64,000 bases of DNA from contig WOFQ01000070.1 of the NCBI GenBank assembly GCA_012184525.1, forward strand, positions 1 through 64,000, given 5' to 3'. Position 1 is the first letter of the stretch. Every line of letters begins with the position of its first letter. The notes beneath the pieces are model-generated. The model searched no databases, had not been told where the DNA came from, and saw only the letters and a list, made by a program, of their open reading frames with translations. This DNA is from Xenoacremonium recifei (lineage: Eukaryota > Ascomycota > Sordariomycetes > Hypocreales > Nectriaceae). The position numbers were made by a program, and so were the translations under genes. This document shows, piece after piece, positions 54,389-64,000 of the stretch.

Positions 54389-55401
54389 ATGGCTTCTTCA
54401 ACGCCTACCAACCTGCCCACCACGGCCTCGACTGCGCGCCAGGCCCGGTTTGACCCTACCTTCACCCAGCATGTGCTCGACACCATGGGCGAAAACATGA
54501 CCCCGCGCAACCGCTTCGTGATCGGCACGCTGATCCGCCACATCCACGACTTCGCGCGCGAGGTTGAGCTGACCACCGACGAGTGGATGGCCGGCGTGCA
54601 CTTCTTCAACGCCGTGGGCCAGATCTCGACAGCCACGCGCAATGAAGCGCACCGCATTTCCGACATCCTCGGTCTAGAGTCGTAAGTCTTGTCCCCCCAG
54701 AGCAGATCTCTCAAGTGTTGGTCCGCCCACTTACACGCGCGCGCAGCCTCGTCGACGAAATCGCCAACAAGATCGTAGCTGAAGGCGACGTCGACCCAAC
54801 CTCCTCCTCCATCCTCGGGCCCTTCTGGTCGCCACACGCCCCCTTCCGCGACAACGGCGCCTCCATCATCCAAGACCCCGCGGAGGGCGGCCGCATCGTC
54901 AAGATGCACGGCATCATCTCCGACCTGCTCACCGGCGCGCCCATCCCCGGCGCCGTCTTCGACATCTGGCAGGCGTCCGCCAACGGCCGCTACGACTTCC
55001 AGGACCCCGACCACCAAAGCCCCAACAACCTGCGCGGCAAGTTCCGCGCCGACCAGAACGGCCGGTACACGCTTTACTGCTACCACCCTACTGCATACAG
55101 TCTGCCGCGCGACGGGCCGAGCTTTGCGCTGCTGAATCTGATGGATCGCACGCCGATGCGGCCGGCGCACATTCATATCATGGTCACGCATCCCGACTAC
55201 AAGGGGTGCACGACGCAGCTGTACCCTAACGGTGATCCGTGGTTAGCCACTGACTCTGTGTTTGCGGTGAAGGACGATCTTGTCGTTGACTTCACGCCGC
55301 TCGAGGGCGACCCCAAGGCTGAGCTGGAGTTGGAGTACAATGTCATCCTCTCGCCGAAGGGGTACAAGGGTAAGCCCCTTGAGGAGATGCCCCGGTTATG
55401 A
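54389..55401 (+). CDS. Intradiol ring-cleavage dioxygenase (catechol/hydroxyquinol 1,2-dioxygenase, 315 aa)
   Basis: Exons 54389-54681 and 54747-55401. The N-terminal dimerisation domain (Dioxygenase_N) spans about residues 20-100 (FTQHVLDTMGENMTPRNRFVIGTLIRHIHDFAREVELT, then VHFFNAVGQ). The catalytic beta domain carries all four Fe(III) ligands: Tyr in NGRYDFQDP, Tyr in YHPTAYSLP, and His-x-His in RPAHIHIMV. SSILGPFWSPHAPFRDNG and ATDSVFAVKDDLVVDF resemble hydroxyquinol 1,2-dioxygenases, and catechol is equally possible. It cleaves between the two hydroxyl-bearing carbons to a muconate or maleylacetate. It diverges from a muconate-cyclase-type protein. Confidence 0.92.
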
Positions 55402-55945
55402 GTGAGGCAGAGCAATGGTAGGTCGTTTTTGAGGTGATGGGAGTAGTGGGGATGCTGGAGCAGCGAAGCGTGGATGTTTGGAGTGAGCGAAGTGTAGCTT
55501 TGTTGTAGTGGGTGCGTGGATGTTTGGAGTTGTGATTGTCGAGATGAGATGAGAAATGCCACTTTCATGAGTATGAGTATATGACTCCATATACCTCTGA
55601 ACAGATAACAGATAATCAGTCTGAAACCTGCCGTCATGCTTTAGTCAAATTGGTAGATAAAAGGATTTTACTACAGATTGCTGGTTGCGTTTATGTGTGA
55701 TGGCAAGTGAAGACTCAGCTTTTTGGTCTCAACAAGGTTAGTCTCACCATTCGAGATCGTGACAGGTCAAACTCTAGTTGGATCGCCAGTGCGTTCCATG
55801 TATTGTTTGTTTCTAGCTCGCCCACCACTCCAGAATAAACGTTGAGTCATATCGTCGTTACCTCACCTCCATAGACGCCGTGTATCAGAACTCCTGTTGA
55901 AGATTCTCTGAGTTTCTCCGTATCCTTGAAAGTTTACCCGCTCAT
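55402..55945. other. Convergent 3' intergenic region
   Basis: Lies between the dioxygenase stop and the phosphoglycerate dehydrogenase stop. GGATGTTTGGAGT occurs twice near 55470 and 55520, a minor direct repeat. No gene seen. Confidence 0.35.
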
Positions 55946-57700
55946 CTACAGCTTCAGTAGACTCACAGCCAAAACACCTTCTGAATTCTTCAACCCCTCC
56001 ATCACTTCATGCGTCACTTCTCCAGACACGCCCAGAATCATAAGCGCCTCATTATCCCTGACGGGTCTTCCCACTGGTCCGTCAACGGATCCCTCGGTAC
56101 CAGCTTCCGATACCGTCCTCGATGTGGGATCCAGGCTGGCCACCTGCATAAACTTGATGTTGACTCGATGCTGACCCAACACCATTCCGACGCCTCCAAT
56201 CTTGCCCGGCTCGTCGTAGTTGTGCAAGACAATCATAGTGCCCTCCGGCACGAACGCTCCAGTAAAGCGGTCAAGCTTGGAGATGTACACACGCTCATCC
56301 GACGTGAAACCCTCAATGATCTGCTCCGTTCCACCGTTGCTCGCATCGTAGGACCGCAGTGTCACCAGATTGGCGTACGTGACCTGTTTCGCCTCACGAG
56401 CGTGGATCTCGTTGATGACAATGTCCTTGTCCTTGGCTATGAGCGCCGCATTGACAATGTTGACGTGGGAGTCACTGAAAGATGCCACTAGGCCCTTAAT
56501 CAGCGCCGCATAGAGAGGCTTCGTGTTGGAGATGCCTGCCAACGAGCCGTGATAAGTCAACTCAAACTTGCGGCCTCCCACCATGCCTCCCTTATTGCCC
56601 ACGTAGTGTTGTGTGTAGAGTCGTCCCATCTTCTCTACCAGTTGGACTGTGGGTTGCAACTTGCGATACTCCTCAGGCATGATAATAGGAGCATTGACTG
56701 CGCTGGTAGGAAACCCACCACGAAGGATCTCGAGCACTTGGGTACACACATCCATTGACACATTCTCCTGTGCTTCGACGGTAGAAGCTCCGAGATGCGG
56801 CGTAGCGACTACCTTGGGATGCTTGCTGAGCTGAGCCGGGACGGAGCCTTCAGGTAGGGGTTCTGAGGACCAGACATCGATGCCAGCTCCGGCGATCCAA
56901 CCTTCATCCAAAGCACGTATCAGGGCCGCCTCATCGTAGACGCCACCTCGAGCAACGTTGAGCACCCGTGCTGTCTTCTTCATTGTCTTTAGCTCTGTCT
57001 CACCAATGAGACCAAGCGTCGTCGCTAGGAGAGGAGTGTGGATGGTCAGGAAGTCGACGACAGGCAACAAATTTTGCAGGCCAACAACGAGCTCAACTCC
57101 CGCCTGATGGGCGACTTCAGCGCTCGCATAGGGATCAACAGCAACAACCTTCATTCCTAGGCCCTTGGCCATTTGGGCTACCTTCATACCAACCTTACCC
57201 AGGCCAATGATACCTAGCGTCTTGCGTCCGACTTCGACGCCGACGAGCTTACTTCGCTCCCATCCGCCATTCTTGACAGTGCCGTCTGCACGGCCAATAT
57301 TCCGCGCCGTGGCAAGAAGGAGGGCTATCGTGTGTTCTGCAGCAGCCAGAATGTTTCCAGCAGGCGAGTTGACGACGATGATACCCTGAGCTGTTGCAGC
57401 AGGAAGATCCACGTTATCAACACCGACTCCCGCCCTCGCCACGACCTTGAGCTTGCGACCTGCTTGCAGCACTTCTGCAGTGACTTGGGTTTCGGAGCGG
57501 ACAATTAAGCCATGGTAGTTGGGGATGATGGAAATGAGATCCGCCGCTGAGAGACCCATCCGGTTGTCGACGTCGAAGTGCGGGGTGAGAAGAGCCAACC
57601 CATCAGGAGAGACCTTCTCGGGGACTAAAATCCGGGGACGGGACGAGAGCTGAGTCCCCGAAGACGGATTGTCATCGTTGAATGTCGCCGAGGGAGCCAT
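55946..57700 (-). CDS. D-3-phosphoglycerate dehydrogenase, long (ASB + ACT) type (584 aa)
   Basis: First step of serine synthesis from 3-phosphoglycerate, NAD-dependent, cytosolic. Intronless from ATG 57700. Order: N-terminal substrate domain (ILVPEKVSPDGLALL, GLIVRSETQVTAEVL, ARAGVGVDNVDLPAAT), Rossmann domain with GIIGLGKVGMKVAQMAKGLGMKVVAVDPY, and catalytic Arg (VLNVARGGVYDE), Glu (DVWSSEPLPEG) and His (ATPHLGAST). Then come the allosteric-substrate-binding domain (GGRKFELTYHGSLAG) and a C-terminal ACT domain (GTMIVLHNYDEPGKIGGVGMVLGQHRVNI). The long form is usually regulated by serine or other ligands. Confidence 0.95.
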   Translation of the reverse strand: MAPSATFNDDNPSSGTQLSSRPRILVPEKVSPDGLALLTPHFDVDNRMGLSAADLISIIPNYHGLIVRSETQVTAEVLQAGRKLKVVARAGVGVDNVDLPAATAQGIIVVNSPAGNILAAAEHTIALLLATARNIGRADGTVKNGGWERSKLVGVEVGRKTLGIIGLGKVGMKVAQMAKGLGMKVVAVDPYASAEVAHQAGVELVVGLQNLLPVVDFLTIHTPLLATTLGLIGETELKTMKKTARVLNVARGGVYDEAALIRALDEGWIAGAGIDVWSSEPLPEGSVPAQLSKHPKVVATPHLGASTVEAQENVSMDVCTQVLEILRGGFPTSAVNAPIIMPEEYRKLQPTVQLVEKMGRLYTQHYVGNKGGMVGGRKFELTYHGSLAGISNTKPLYAALIKGLVASFSDSHVNIVNAALIAKDKDIVINEIHAREAKQVTYANLVTLRSYDASNGGTEQIIEGFTSDERVYISKLDRFTGAFVPEGTMIVLHNYDEPGKIGGVGMVLGQHRVNIKFMQVASLDPTSRTVSEAGTEGSVDGPVGRPVRDNEALMILGVSGEVTHEVMEGLKNSEGVLAVSLLKL

Positions 57701-59841
57701 CTTGATGAAGGTATTATAGTGGCGGGACCGATGGAGTTGAGCGTCTCAAAGCAAGAAAAGTTGACAGTCAAGAGTACAGAGGCAATGTCTTAGGGCTATC
57801 CAACCAATTGGCCAAAGTGAGAGCGTGTAGACGATGTGGAAGAGAAGGGGAGAGAGAAGCGGTCAAGAAATGGTGGGAGAGAGAAAAAGAGATCAAGGTT
57901 TAAGTCGAGACAAAGGCGGGCGAGACGGGAGAGATGAAGCGGACTGCAAAAGGAAGGGGCGTTCGAGATGACGCCGGGAAGGTACCTGACCTGACCTCAC
58001 CCAAGGTAACCAACCTGACCTAACCTTTCGGGGCCAGCCAAACACGCCTCTCTGCTCCTTCAAACGCCCTCCCGCCTCTCCCGCCATCAGGATTTCTCCT
58101 GCGCCATCGGCCAGCACTCACAGTGCCACAAGCGAGCCATACATCTGATAGGTGGCAAGGCCTGGCTTGCATGCAGCCGATCCGGAACTCGGTTTGCGGC
58201 AGGGGTCTGTTCGGTCTGGATTGGTGATGCCGACGGGACGCTGCAGGCCAAATCACACTTCCGTCCCGTCTCTGCGCACAGCAAGCCTCTCAGCTAATGC
58301 CATTACATAGCGCGTCATATCGCTCCCCACGCGGCGTCGACACTGATTGCCCTGCGCGGGGGTCCAGCCTGTCACGAATGACTCTTGCTGTTAGCGAGGA
58401 GGGAAGAGGCGAGAAACAGTCCAGTGAGCAAAGGGCGAGGTTCATTGGCTTCGTCCGAGCCCCTCCCCCTCCCCCAGATGAGGCGAACGGCGACGGAGAC
58501 TAAAATCCCACGCCAACCAGAGACCAGCTGCCCCTCCCCCTCCTTGACGACCCCTCCAACCCTCCTCGAGCCGAATCAGGCGCTTCCCCATGGGCCGCTA
58601 TGGAAGCAAACCTAGAGACGAGCTAGCCATGGCTTCCACTGGCAACGGGACACGCGATTCCCTCCTGTCTAGCCCATAATAACGCTGGCAAGCACTGGGT
58701 GGAAAACGCCCTACTGTCGCGTCAGCAAGGTGCTCCATGCCTGGAGAAGGAGCACCGCCCGTGCACCGCCCTGGGCCTGCATAAACCACGCAGCGAAGAG
58801 GTTGCGCTGCGTCATGTTGGGCTTGCGTGCCGGTGAACTATGAGATGCAAGATGCAAGCCCACCCTCCTTCGCCTCGTCACATTGGGCGGAGTTGCTTCA
58901 TTGCTGGCTCCTGCATGACGCTTTCCGGAAGCTCCGTGACCGGCGCATGCATTCAAAGCCCGGCGACTTCTTTCTTTTTCCGGCAAACGATGAGGCGTGA
59001 TCCCTGGTCCGCAGATACCCACGATAGCCTGACAGAGGGGAATTGTAGACAACGTGATGAGAGAAATAGACGATGTTTTGATCAGGATAGTCCTCGAGAA
59101 AAATGATGGGGGAGGGGACGGAACCCTTTTGGTCAGATTTTCATAAGCGGGACGCGGGAGCTGGCTGGGGCATTGATAAACTGGCCCCCAGACCTCACGG
59201 TGCGCGTGATTCTTTGCAGCTGCACCTCTTCTACTTGTAGCGCTTCCTCTTCGTCCACAGCAACCATTGCCACTGTAGGTTAGCACAACACGGCATATAA
59301 ATTGAATGCCGTTTCCACGAATTTGCTGATACTCAACAGAGCAACCTCGGCACGTCTCAGAGACGAGGCCTGACCCATGCCCCGGTTAGCAAGAGGAGTC
59401 GAGTCAACCCCCATTCTCCTCTATAAATTTAAAATTGACTGCTGAGGGCGTTGGATTTAGCAGAAAATGATATCTATTTCGGCGGATTCAGCAGTACGGG
59501 AATCATCACAACAAGAGGTTGAGGGACAAGTACTGTAGACGCGTCCAAGCCTCCGCTCACAAACCCCGAAAGGGAGACATACTGCTTTTTTCTTACAGTA
59601 TTTCTTATTATCAACGAATCTATTCTTTTCCCCCCTCAACTTAACAGACGCAAGCTACTATTGCATCGTTGTTCTTTAAATAGCAGTAGTAGCCGCCTTA
59701 GCCGCCTCTTTCCCAACACGCTCGACTGGCTAGCTCTCTCCATCTTACCCGCCCTATCAGCTCAATACCGCCCCTCTTCTCCCAAACATTACTTCTCGAT
59801 ATATCTACGATTTCCTATCAGCCAGGCACATCTCTAAGGTT
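57701..59841. other. 2.1-kb gene-poor region upstream of phosphoglycerate dehydrogenase
   Basis: No supported gene. 57.95-58.03 kb has repeated CCTGACCT/AACCTGACC units (GGTACCTGACCTGACCTCACC, AACCAACCTGACCTAACC). The minus-strand open frame 58711-59286 (191 codons) has no domain, signal or intron logic, and I take it as chance. 59.4-59.8 kb is C/T-rich. Confidence 0.4.
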
Positions 59842-59884
59842 CTGACCATCTCTTGACCATGAAAAGAGCATGGTCAATGGTCAG
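59842..59884. repeat. Hairpin-forming inverted repeat
   Basis: TTGACCATG (59853-59861) and CATGGTCAA (59869-59877) pair exactly. They are flanked by CTGACCA (59842-59848) and TGGTCAG (59878-59884), which extend the stem with a 4-base bulge. It lies about 75 bp beyond the 3' end of the kinase-like gene. Confidence 0.55.
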
Positions 59885-59956
59885 GTGCGTTGTAGCCAGC
59901 GCTGCTGCATAGTTGGGCCATGCTCCTCTAACATAAGTCTAACGCGCCTACAGAGC

Positions 59957-60983
59957 TCAGCGAGTGACCGGGGAAACGCTCAACATTTCCCGCACAAGCT
60001 GAACTAGTGGCTGCAAATAGCCAACCTCTCTGCAGCGCTCCTCGACCTCGTCCAGCTTCTTCGCAACAGCAGGATTGAGGTAAGGCGAACCATCCTCGGA
60101 GCTCTGACACCAGTACGTCGCGTCTTTGTCCGGCGAGTCGTCGCTATAGACCCTTCTCGCTGCCTCGAAGCGTTGGACGGCACCTTGGGAAGGTTCTAAG
60201 GCCTAGACTATGATCTCGAGGAAGATACCGCTGAGGCTCCAAACATCTTTTGGGCGGGATACCTTTCCTTGGATAACACACTCGGGCGCACTATACACGG
60301 GGTTTCCAGCCGAGGGCTTGCGGTTGTACAGTTCCTCAGCGACATCAAGATTATGAGACTTGACAGCCCCTGAGCCAAAATCAGCCATCTTCCAAATGGA
60401 GCGCCCAGAATCTTCTTGGTTGAAGATGAGGGTATTGGCGGGTTTCAGATCGTGGTGGAAGCCGATACGTCGTGTGGGCGGGCGGCCTTCCTTGGCCGGG
60501 ATGACTCTAGAATCGTGAATGTATCTGGCGGCGTCGCAAAGACCATGCAGTCGTTCGAGGAAGCCAGCAGCGACCTCGTGAGTGAGGAGCGGCGGCGCAG
60601 TCTCTCGAATAAGGTGAAACAAGTCACTGTCGGCAAGAGGGAAAAGCATGTATGATGTCTCCGGGGCCGTCCAGGCCGATAGAAAGTAGACGATGGATGG
60701 ATGAGGAGCGGCAGACAGGGCTTCCAGAATGCCTCTCTCATTGACGAAGTCATCTCTCCCGGCCCGACTCACAAAGCGCTTGAGAGCAAAGCGGCACGTG
60801 TCCTGTCACCAAAGGTCGGCTCCGCGCAGCCAGGGAATTACCAGTCGAGAGAGGGCGGAGGGAGGTGGGAAGACGTACGCTGGATCCGAGTGAGACGCGA
60901 AACACCTCTGCTGCGGTGCCAGTGCCGAGAATATCCTTGACGGGATCGAAAGTGAGAGGAAGCAATAGCTCAGTTTGAGGCAT
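59957..60983 (-). pseudogene. Ser/Thr protein kinase-like gene with an in-frame TAG
   Basis: ATG 60983 gives MPQTELLLPLTFDPVKDILGTGTAAEVFRVSLGSS (glycine loop variant). An intron (GTACGT...GGTGACAG) joins to DTCRFALKRFVSRAGRDDFVNERGIL, with the VAIK-type Lys in FALKRF. The C-lobe shows HHDLKPANTLIF (HRD with His-His-Asp), ADFGSGAVKSHN (DFG), and GNPVYSAPE...KDVWSLSGIFLEIIV. TAG at 60205-60203 stops there, but the same frame continues 81 codons with kinase-like ends (LDEVEERCREVGYLQPLVQLVREMLSVSPVTR) to TGA 59957. A C-to-T change of CAG would explain it. Either a recent pseudogene, a truncated kinase lacking helices G-I, or a readthrough gene. Confidence 0.65.
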
Positions 60984-61253
60984 GTTGTCGTTGTGGTGAG
61001 AGCTGTGGCGTTGCTGGCTTGGTGGTTACCTGGAGAAGAGAGAAACAAAAGTAACGAGCCAATCAGTTCTGTAAGACGCAAAACCATTGAATAACAGGAG
61101 TTACTCACTGTATTATTGCCGGAGGTAACAGCTATTTGGTGGCTCGAAAGATAAGTTAGCCAAAGTTAAGATCAATGTATTAGTCTGGTAAAATGCAAGT
61201 TTTTAGATATTTCTTGAATATCGCAGTTGATTTGCAATAGACCCTTCCAGGTT

Positions 61254-61880
61254 ATGTCGTTACACTACCTATATACTACCAGCGAAGCAGAGTACATGCT
61301 CTGGGGCAAAAGTGAGCACAGACACATAAATAATATGAATATGGAAGGAACGACGTTCGATTTTTGGAGATTTCACCACGGGAGATTTCACCACGTTTCC
61401 AAGAAAGGAAAGCACGACTGCCAAGGCAGGTACCTACCTATTTAAACATTGACAGACAACGAAGGTCTATCTCTAATCTTCGACCTTTCACAACCCCGTC
61501 CTTGAATCGATTTATAGCAGCACTTTATTCTCAAAAGTGAATAACCCCTCTCTCCGACTCGAAGCCGTCGAACTTCAAAAGGAGCACATCAAGTATTTCA
61601 CCAGCGAACGCATCCGAGCCGTACGTCTTTTTTTTTGACAACAAGAGATATATTATTTACTAATGATCACCAGCCTCAGGAGCTTAAAGCTCGGCGAGAG
61701 AGGTATGCGACGATGCAAGGCCTCCTTCCAAACGCGAATCCGGATGGCGATGTGATGCCTCGCATGGGCTATCTCCTAGAGACTCTCAATGAGCAGGCCG
61801 CTGATCTCATCAAAGAATTTGATCAGTACATCATCGTTGAGAAGGGGTATTCTGTGGAGAGCGGCTTTTTCTACGGCTGA
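61254..61880 (+). CDS. Tentative three-exon small gene (161 aa), unknown function
   Basis: Exons 61254-61429, 61518-61620 and 61674-61880 join in one frame. The second intron (GTACGT...TTTACTAATGATCACCAG, 53 nt) is convincing; the first (GTACCT...TTTATAG, 88 nt) less so. Protein: an aromatic/His-rich start with a tandem 15-bp duplication (GGAGATTTCACCACG twice, giving RFHHGRFHH), then a charged helical part (LEAVELQKEHIKYFTSERIRA-PQELKARRERYATMQGL) ending in IVEKGYSVESGFFYG. No domain recognised. It may be a 5'-truncated remnant using a chance start. A foldback element begins 2 bp after its stop. Confidence 0.35.
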
Positions 61881-61882
61881 GA

Positions 61883-61971
61883 TACTAAGGGGGTCTCAAT
61901 CTCGACCCCCCTCCATGAATAAAGTGCATGTCTAGTCATGGAGGGAGGTCGAGATTGAGACCCCCTTAGTA
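61883..61971. repeat. 36-bp foldback element flanked by TA
   Basis: Arms 61883-61918 and 61936-61971 (ends TACTAAGGGGGTCTC / GAGACCCCCTTAGTA) pair with one mismatch across a 17-base loop. The terminal TA on each side fits a TA target duplication, as in Tc1/mariner-type MITEs. Transcribed from the neighbouring gene it would form a strong 3'-UTR hairpin. Confidence 0.75.
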
Positions 61972-63441
61972 GCATAATGCTGATTCGTGCTCGAGATTTG
62001 AAACTCTGCCTCTTCTGGGATTAGGGAGTATAGGGGGCGGAGACTAGTTTCTTCGGCTTATGAAGACCAGAAGCCAGTCATCAACTTTTAACGCGTACGG
62101 ACTGACGACGGTAATACGTATTATGCAGCATTGCAGATGTGTTGCTTTGCTGTGAACAGAACTGTGCATTTCCACCAATAGTTACGGAACGGTCAATCTG
62201 ACTAAGTGATCTTAAGAGTTGCCCAATCTTAAACCTCCCAAAGCCTTAGTACCTCCAAAACTTCCCAAGGAGCTTCCTGAGCACCATCAAACTCAGAGGG
62301 CTTATAGTTCCCAATAAGGATACGGAAACACTCCTCTGCTGTTCTTTCATGTTTCTGCTTGAAGTTATGCAGTATCCCGATTTTACTCACATAGTAGTCC
62401 GTCCAGAGCCAAGCCGGTCCAAGTAAATTCTCCTATGTACTAGGACCTCCCGCTGAACCAGTTCACCGGCGCTACAGGAGGCGACAGAATCATTTATGAC
62501 GACAGTATTCTCAGGTATATGGGCATTCATTTCACGGGAATTTCTTTCTTGTTAAGCATATCGACAGCTAGTCAAATTTTGACATTTCACGCCAAACGTC
62601 AAACAGTGATGCATGTGGTTTCTAACTTAAACATAGATCGGGAAAAGCATAAAACTTGGCACTAGTAATCTGAAGTACTTATATTGGACTCCTCTTCAAC
62701 AACCTGCTCACCATGCATCGGCTATGTGCCGAATTCATACTGGCGATTTGTTCGGGACTAGAACTATTTCCGGCGATGTGAGTGGAACAAGAAAGTTATC
62801 AGCAGCTCGATATGCTAATTGCCTTTGATCATAGGCAACTGATATTAATGGACATAGACTCGAACTTGGTTGCTTGTACGAAGCAACACAGGCAGGAAAA
62901 AAAGAGGCAGAGTTTGAGAATGGATTTAGGATGAGATATCTGCAAGATGGTAACGGGATTATTATACGTGGTTTCTACGGCGAGAAGCGCTCTGGCAGTC
63001 CTTACCTTTGATTTAGTTACTGTGGAGGGGTAATAATGCCAGCATCCGATTAGGGAGGAGCAATTATATATATAAACTATAACTCTGTCTTATTTATTAG
63101 GAAACCTTTACGCTTTATAGAATAGGAAAAACAATAAGACTAATGTTCTGACTTACTTACTATTCAAAATGACTTCTTTATTAGTTAGATTATTTATATA
63201 ATATAATATACCCTGAGTATTAATAAAATTTAGTTATATTAAGGAAATTAATACTAGATAATTGACCGATTTTAACTTAGAAGATACGGATTCAAATATT
63301 AAAGGAGCTTTGACTTTAAAACCTTTAATATATTAATATAGAGTAGCAGATCTGCTATAAGCTCGAGTCTTTAGCCAGATTCTTAAAGTGTTGCTTAATT
63401 CTTGTCGAGGTATCGCCGTGAGCTTACCTAGTCTGACATTC
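61972..63441. other. Gene-poor, partly AT-rich region
   Basis: No firm gene. 63040-63340 is strongly AT-rich (TATATATATAAACTATAAC and similar), as in RIP-decayed or relic transposon DNA, though no element ends are seen. A possible tiny spliced frame lies at 62713-62934 (listed separately). Confidence 0.4.
62713..62934 (+). CDS. Possible small spliced peptide gene (54 aa)
   Basis: ATG 62713 has the ideal context TCACCATGC. Exon 1 (62713-62777) encodes MHRLCAEFILAICSGLELFPA, weakly signal-peptide-like. A 57-nt intron with clean GTGAGT donor, TGCTAAT branch and CATAG acceptor follows, then exon 2 (62835-62934) ends in a basic tail (KQHRQEKKRQSLRMDLG). Only the start context and splice signals support it; a frame this short could be chance. 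Confidence 0.25.
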
Positions 63442-64000
63442 TCAGGTTGTCATGCTGGAAGGGTTACCTCTCGACTGGCAACGCATCTCCTGGGGTGCAG
63501 TAAGGCTCCAAGCATATATCGAACAGGGGATAACAGCCAATAGAAGGAGCATATTTGAAGGGAACTGATATTGCCGGTGAAATGGGTTATAATTGTGTTC
63601 AGGTAGAAGAACTGCTGCATCAAGATCAAGATTATGACAACTGTGTTGTAAATCATTCTCGACCCTTGGATGGTTGGTTGGATGTTGATAGACTGGAGAT
63701 TCCATGGATTTGCGAGTGTTGAAAGTGCAGCTGACGTGGTGACGGTTGAAATAATATCCATCCCACCTGCCGTGGTATAGATTACCCGTGCTGCCTCGGA
63801 TAAGGTCTTCATGTTTGCTGAAATTGCAGAGTCCAGGGTGTATGGATAGAAGGCTTCGTTCCATATGTACGCCATGATATCTGTATTGTTGTATGTCTCG
63901 CTGCCCGTCAATGCTGCTTGGAGCCTACCCGATGCACCCTGTGCTACATAAAAAGCAGCCTGGAAATTTGATCTGCAAACAGCGTCGAAAAGGTCATGTG
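63442..64000 (-). CDS. Membrane protein, C-terminal part (gene cut by right edge)
   Basis: The minus frame is open from base 64000 to TGA 63442 (HDLFDAVCRSNFQAAFYVAQGASGR...). It reads a soluble, probably extracytoplasmic stretch with NNTD and a helix KTLSEAARVIYTTAGGMDIIS, then hydrophobic segments around MIYNTVVIILILMQQFFYL and LQICSFYWLLSPVRYMLGALL. The layout (long outer loop ending in a short helix, then one or two terminal membrane spans) recalls fungal DUF3176-like membrane proteins, but the match is weak. Final residues are basic. The start and most of the gene are outside. Confidence 0.45.

Noticed and set aside
53896..55191. 431-codon open frame on the minus strand over the dioxygenase
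   Set aside because: It is antisense to a clearly conserved dioxygenase in GC-rich DNA; the translation is repetitive V/A/G/R without any domain, the usual shadow of codon bias.
56093..56111. CTCGG-N9-CCGAT, close to the regulon palindrome
   Set aside because: It lies inside the phosphoglycerate dehydrogenase coding sequence with one half-site mismatch; treated as background, and useful as a reminder that the core alone is not specific.
58711..59286. 191-codon minus-strand open frame
   Set aside because: No domain, no intron, composition like random GC-rich sequence, and no neighbour logic.
63040..63340. AT-rich tract considered as a centromere-type or LTR element
   Set aside because: Too short, no terminal repeats or reverse-transcriptase remnants seen; only AT-rich decay can be stated.
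1..64000. Secondary-metabolite cluster, CRISPR array, tRNA or rRNA genes
   Set aside because: No PKS, NRPS, terpene cyclase or DMATS gene, no regular spacer array and no rRNA-like block was recognised. tRNA genes were not excluded by computation; a tRNAscan run would decide.

Overview
The window is nuclear DNA of a filamentous ascomycete (Pezizomycotina). The signs are short spliceosomal introns (mostly 45-75 nt, GT...CTAAC/CTGAC-like branch...AG), many Zn2Cys6 regulators, sugar and drug-type MFS transporters, a fused two-domain glyoxalase I, and a fungal GH78/GH39/GH13 catabolic repertoire. I cannot place it to genus. Both edges cut genes or look like accessory, degraded sequence.

Layout. 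0-6.6 kb: a cut TPR fragment, an unknown fungal protein, a broken SNF2 helicase, a small acidic protein with a GC-AG intron, and glyoxalase I. 7.4-15.5 kb: a four-gene set (S15/CocE-type hydrolase, PhyH dioxygenase, Zn2Cys6 regulator, MFS transporter) whose two divergent promoters share three sequence elements. 15.6-28.3 kb: a glycan (probably rhamnoside) utilisation block with a secreted GH39-like enzyme, a GH78 alpha-L-rhamnosidase without signal peptide, two regulators and a sugar transporter; an identical 17-bp palindrome lies in two divergent promoters. 28.4-48.6 kb: two interleaved systems. One is a maltose/alpha-glucoside cluster (GH13 alpha-glucosidase, sugar permease, MalR-like regulator; 41.4-47.4 kb). 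The other is a set of amino-acid/lactam genes around it: aspartate aminotransferase, HpcH/HpaI aldolase, a Zn2Cys6 regulator, 5-oxoprolinase, a Dal5-type permease and a DUF1445 (D-glutamate-cyclase-like) protein. 49.6-57.7 kb: a CNNM/Mam3-type CBS transporter, a divergent muconate-lactonizing-type beta-propeller and intradiol dioxygenase pair (aromatic ring cleavage), and 3-phosphoglycerate dehydrogenase. 58-64 kb: gene-poor, with a kinase interrupted by an in-frame TAG, a tentative small gene followed by a 36-bp foldback element, AT-rich sequence and a cut membrane-protein gene.

The most interesting result is a palindrome, CTCGG-N9-CCGAG. It occurs four times, in exactly the divergent promoters of aminotransferase/aldolase (one site), 5-oxoprolinase/permease (two sites) and DUF1445/MalR-like regulator (one site). 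Chance would give about 0.06 such sites in 64 kb. Enzyme logic fits: ring opening of a 5-oxoproline-type lactam to a glutamate, transamination, and retro-aldol cleavage of a 4-hydroxy-2-oxo acid. I propose an undescribed regulon for (hydroxy)pyroglutamate or (hydroxy)glutamate catabolism. The biochemical substrate is inference; the shared sites are seen directly.
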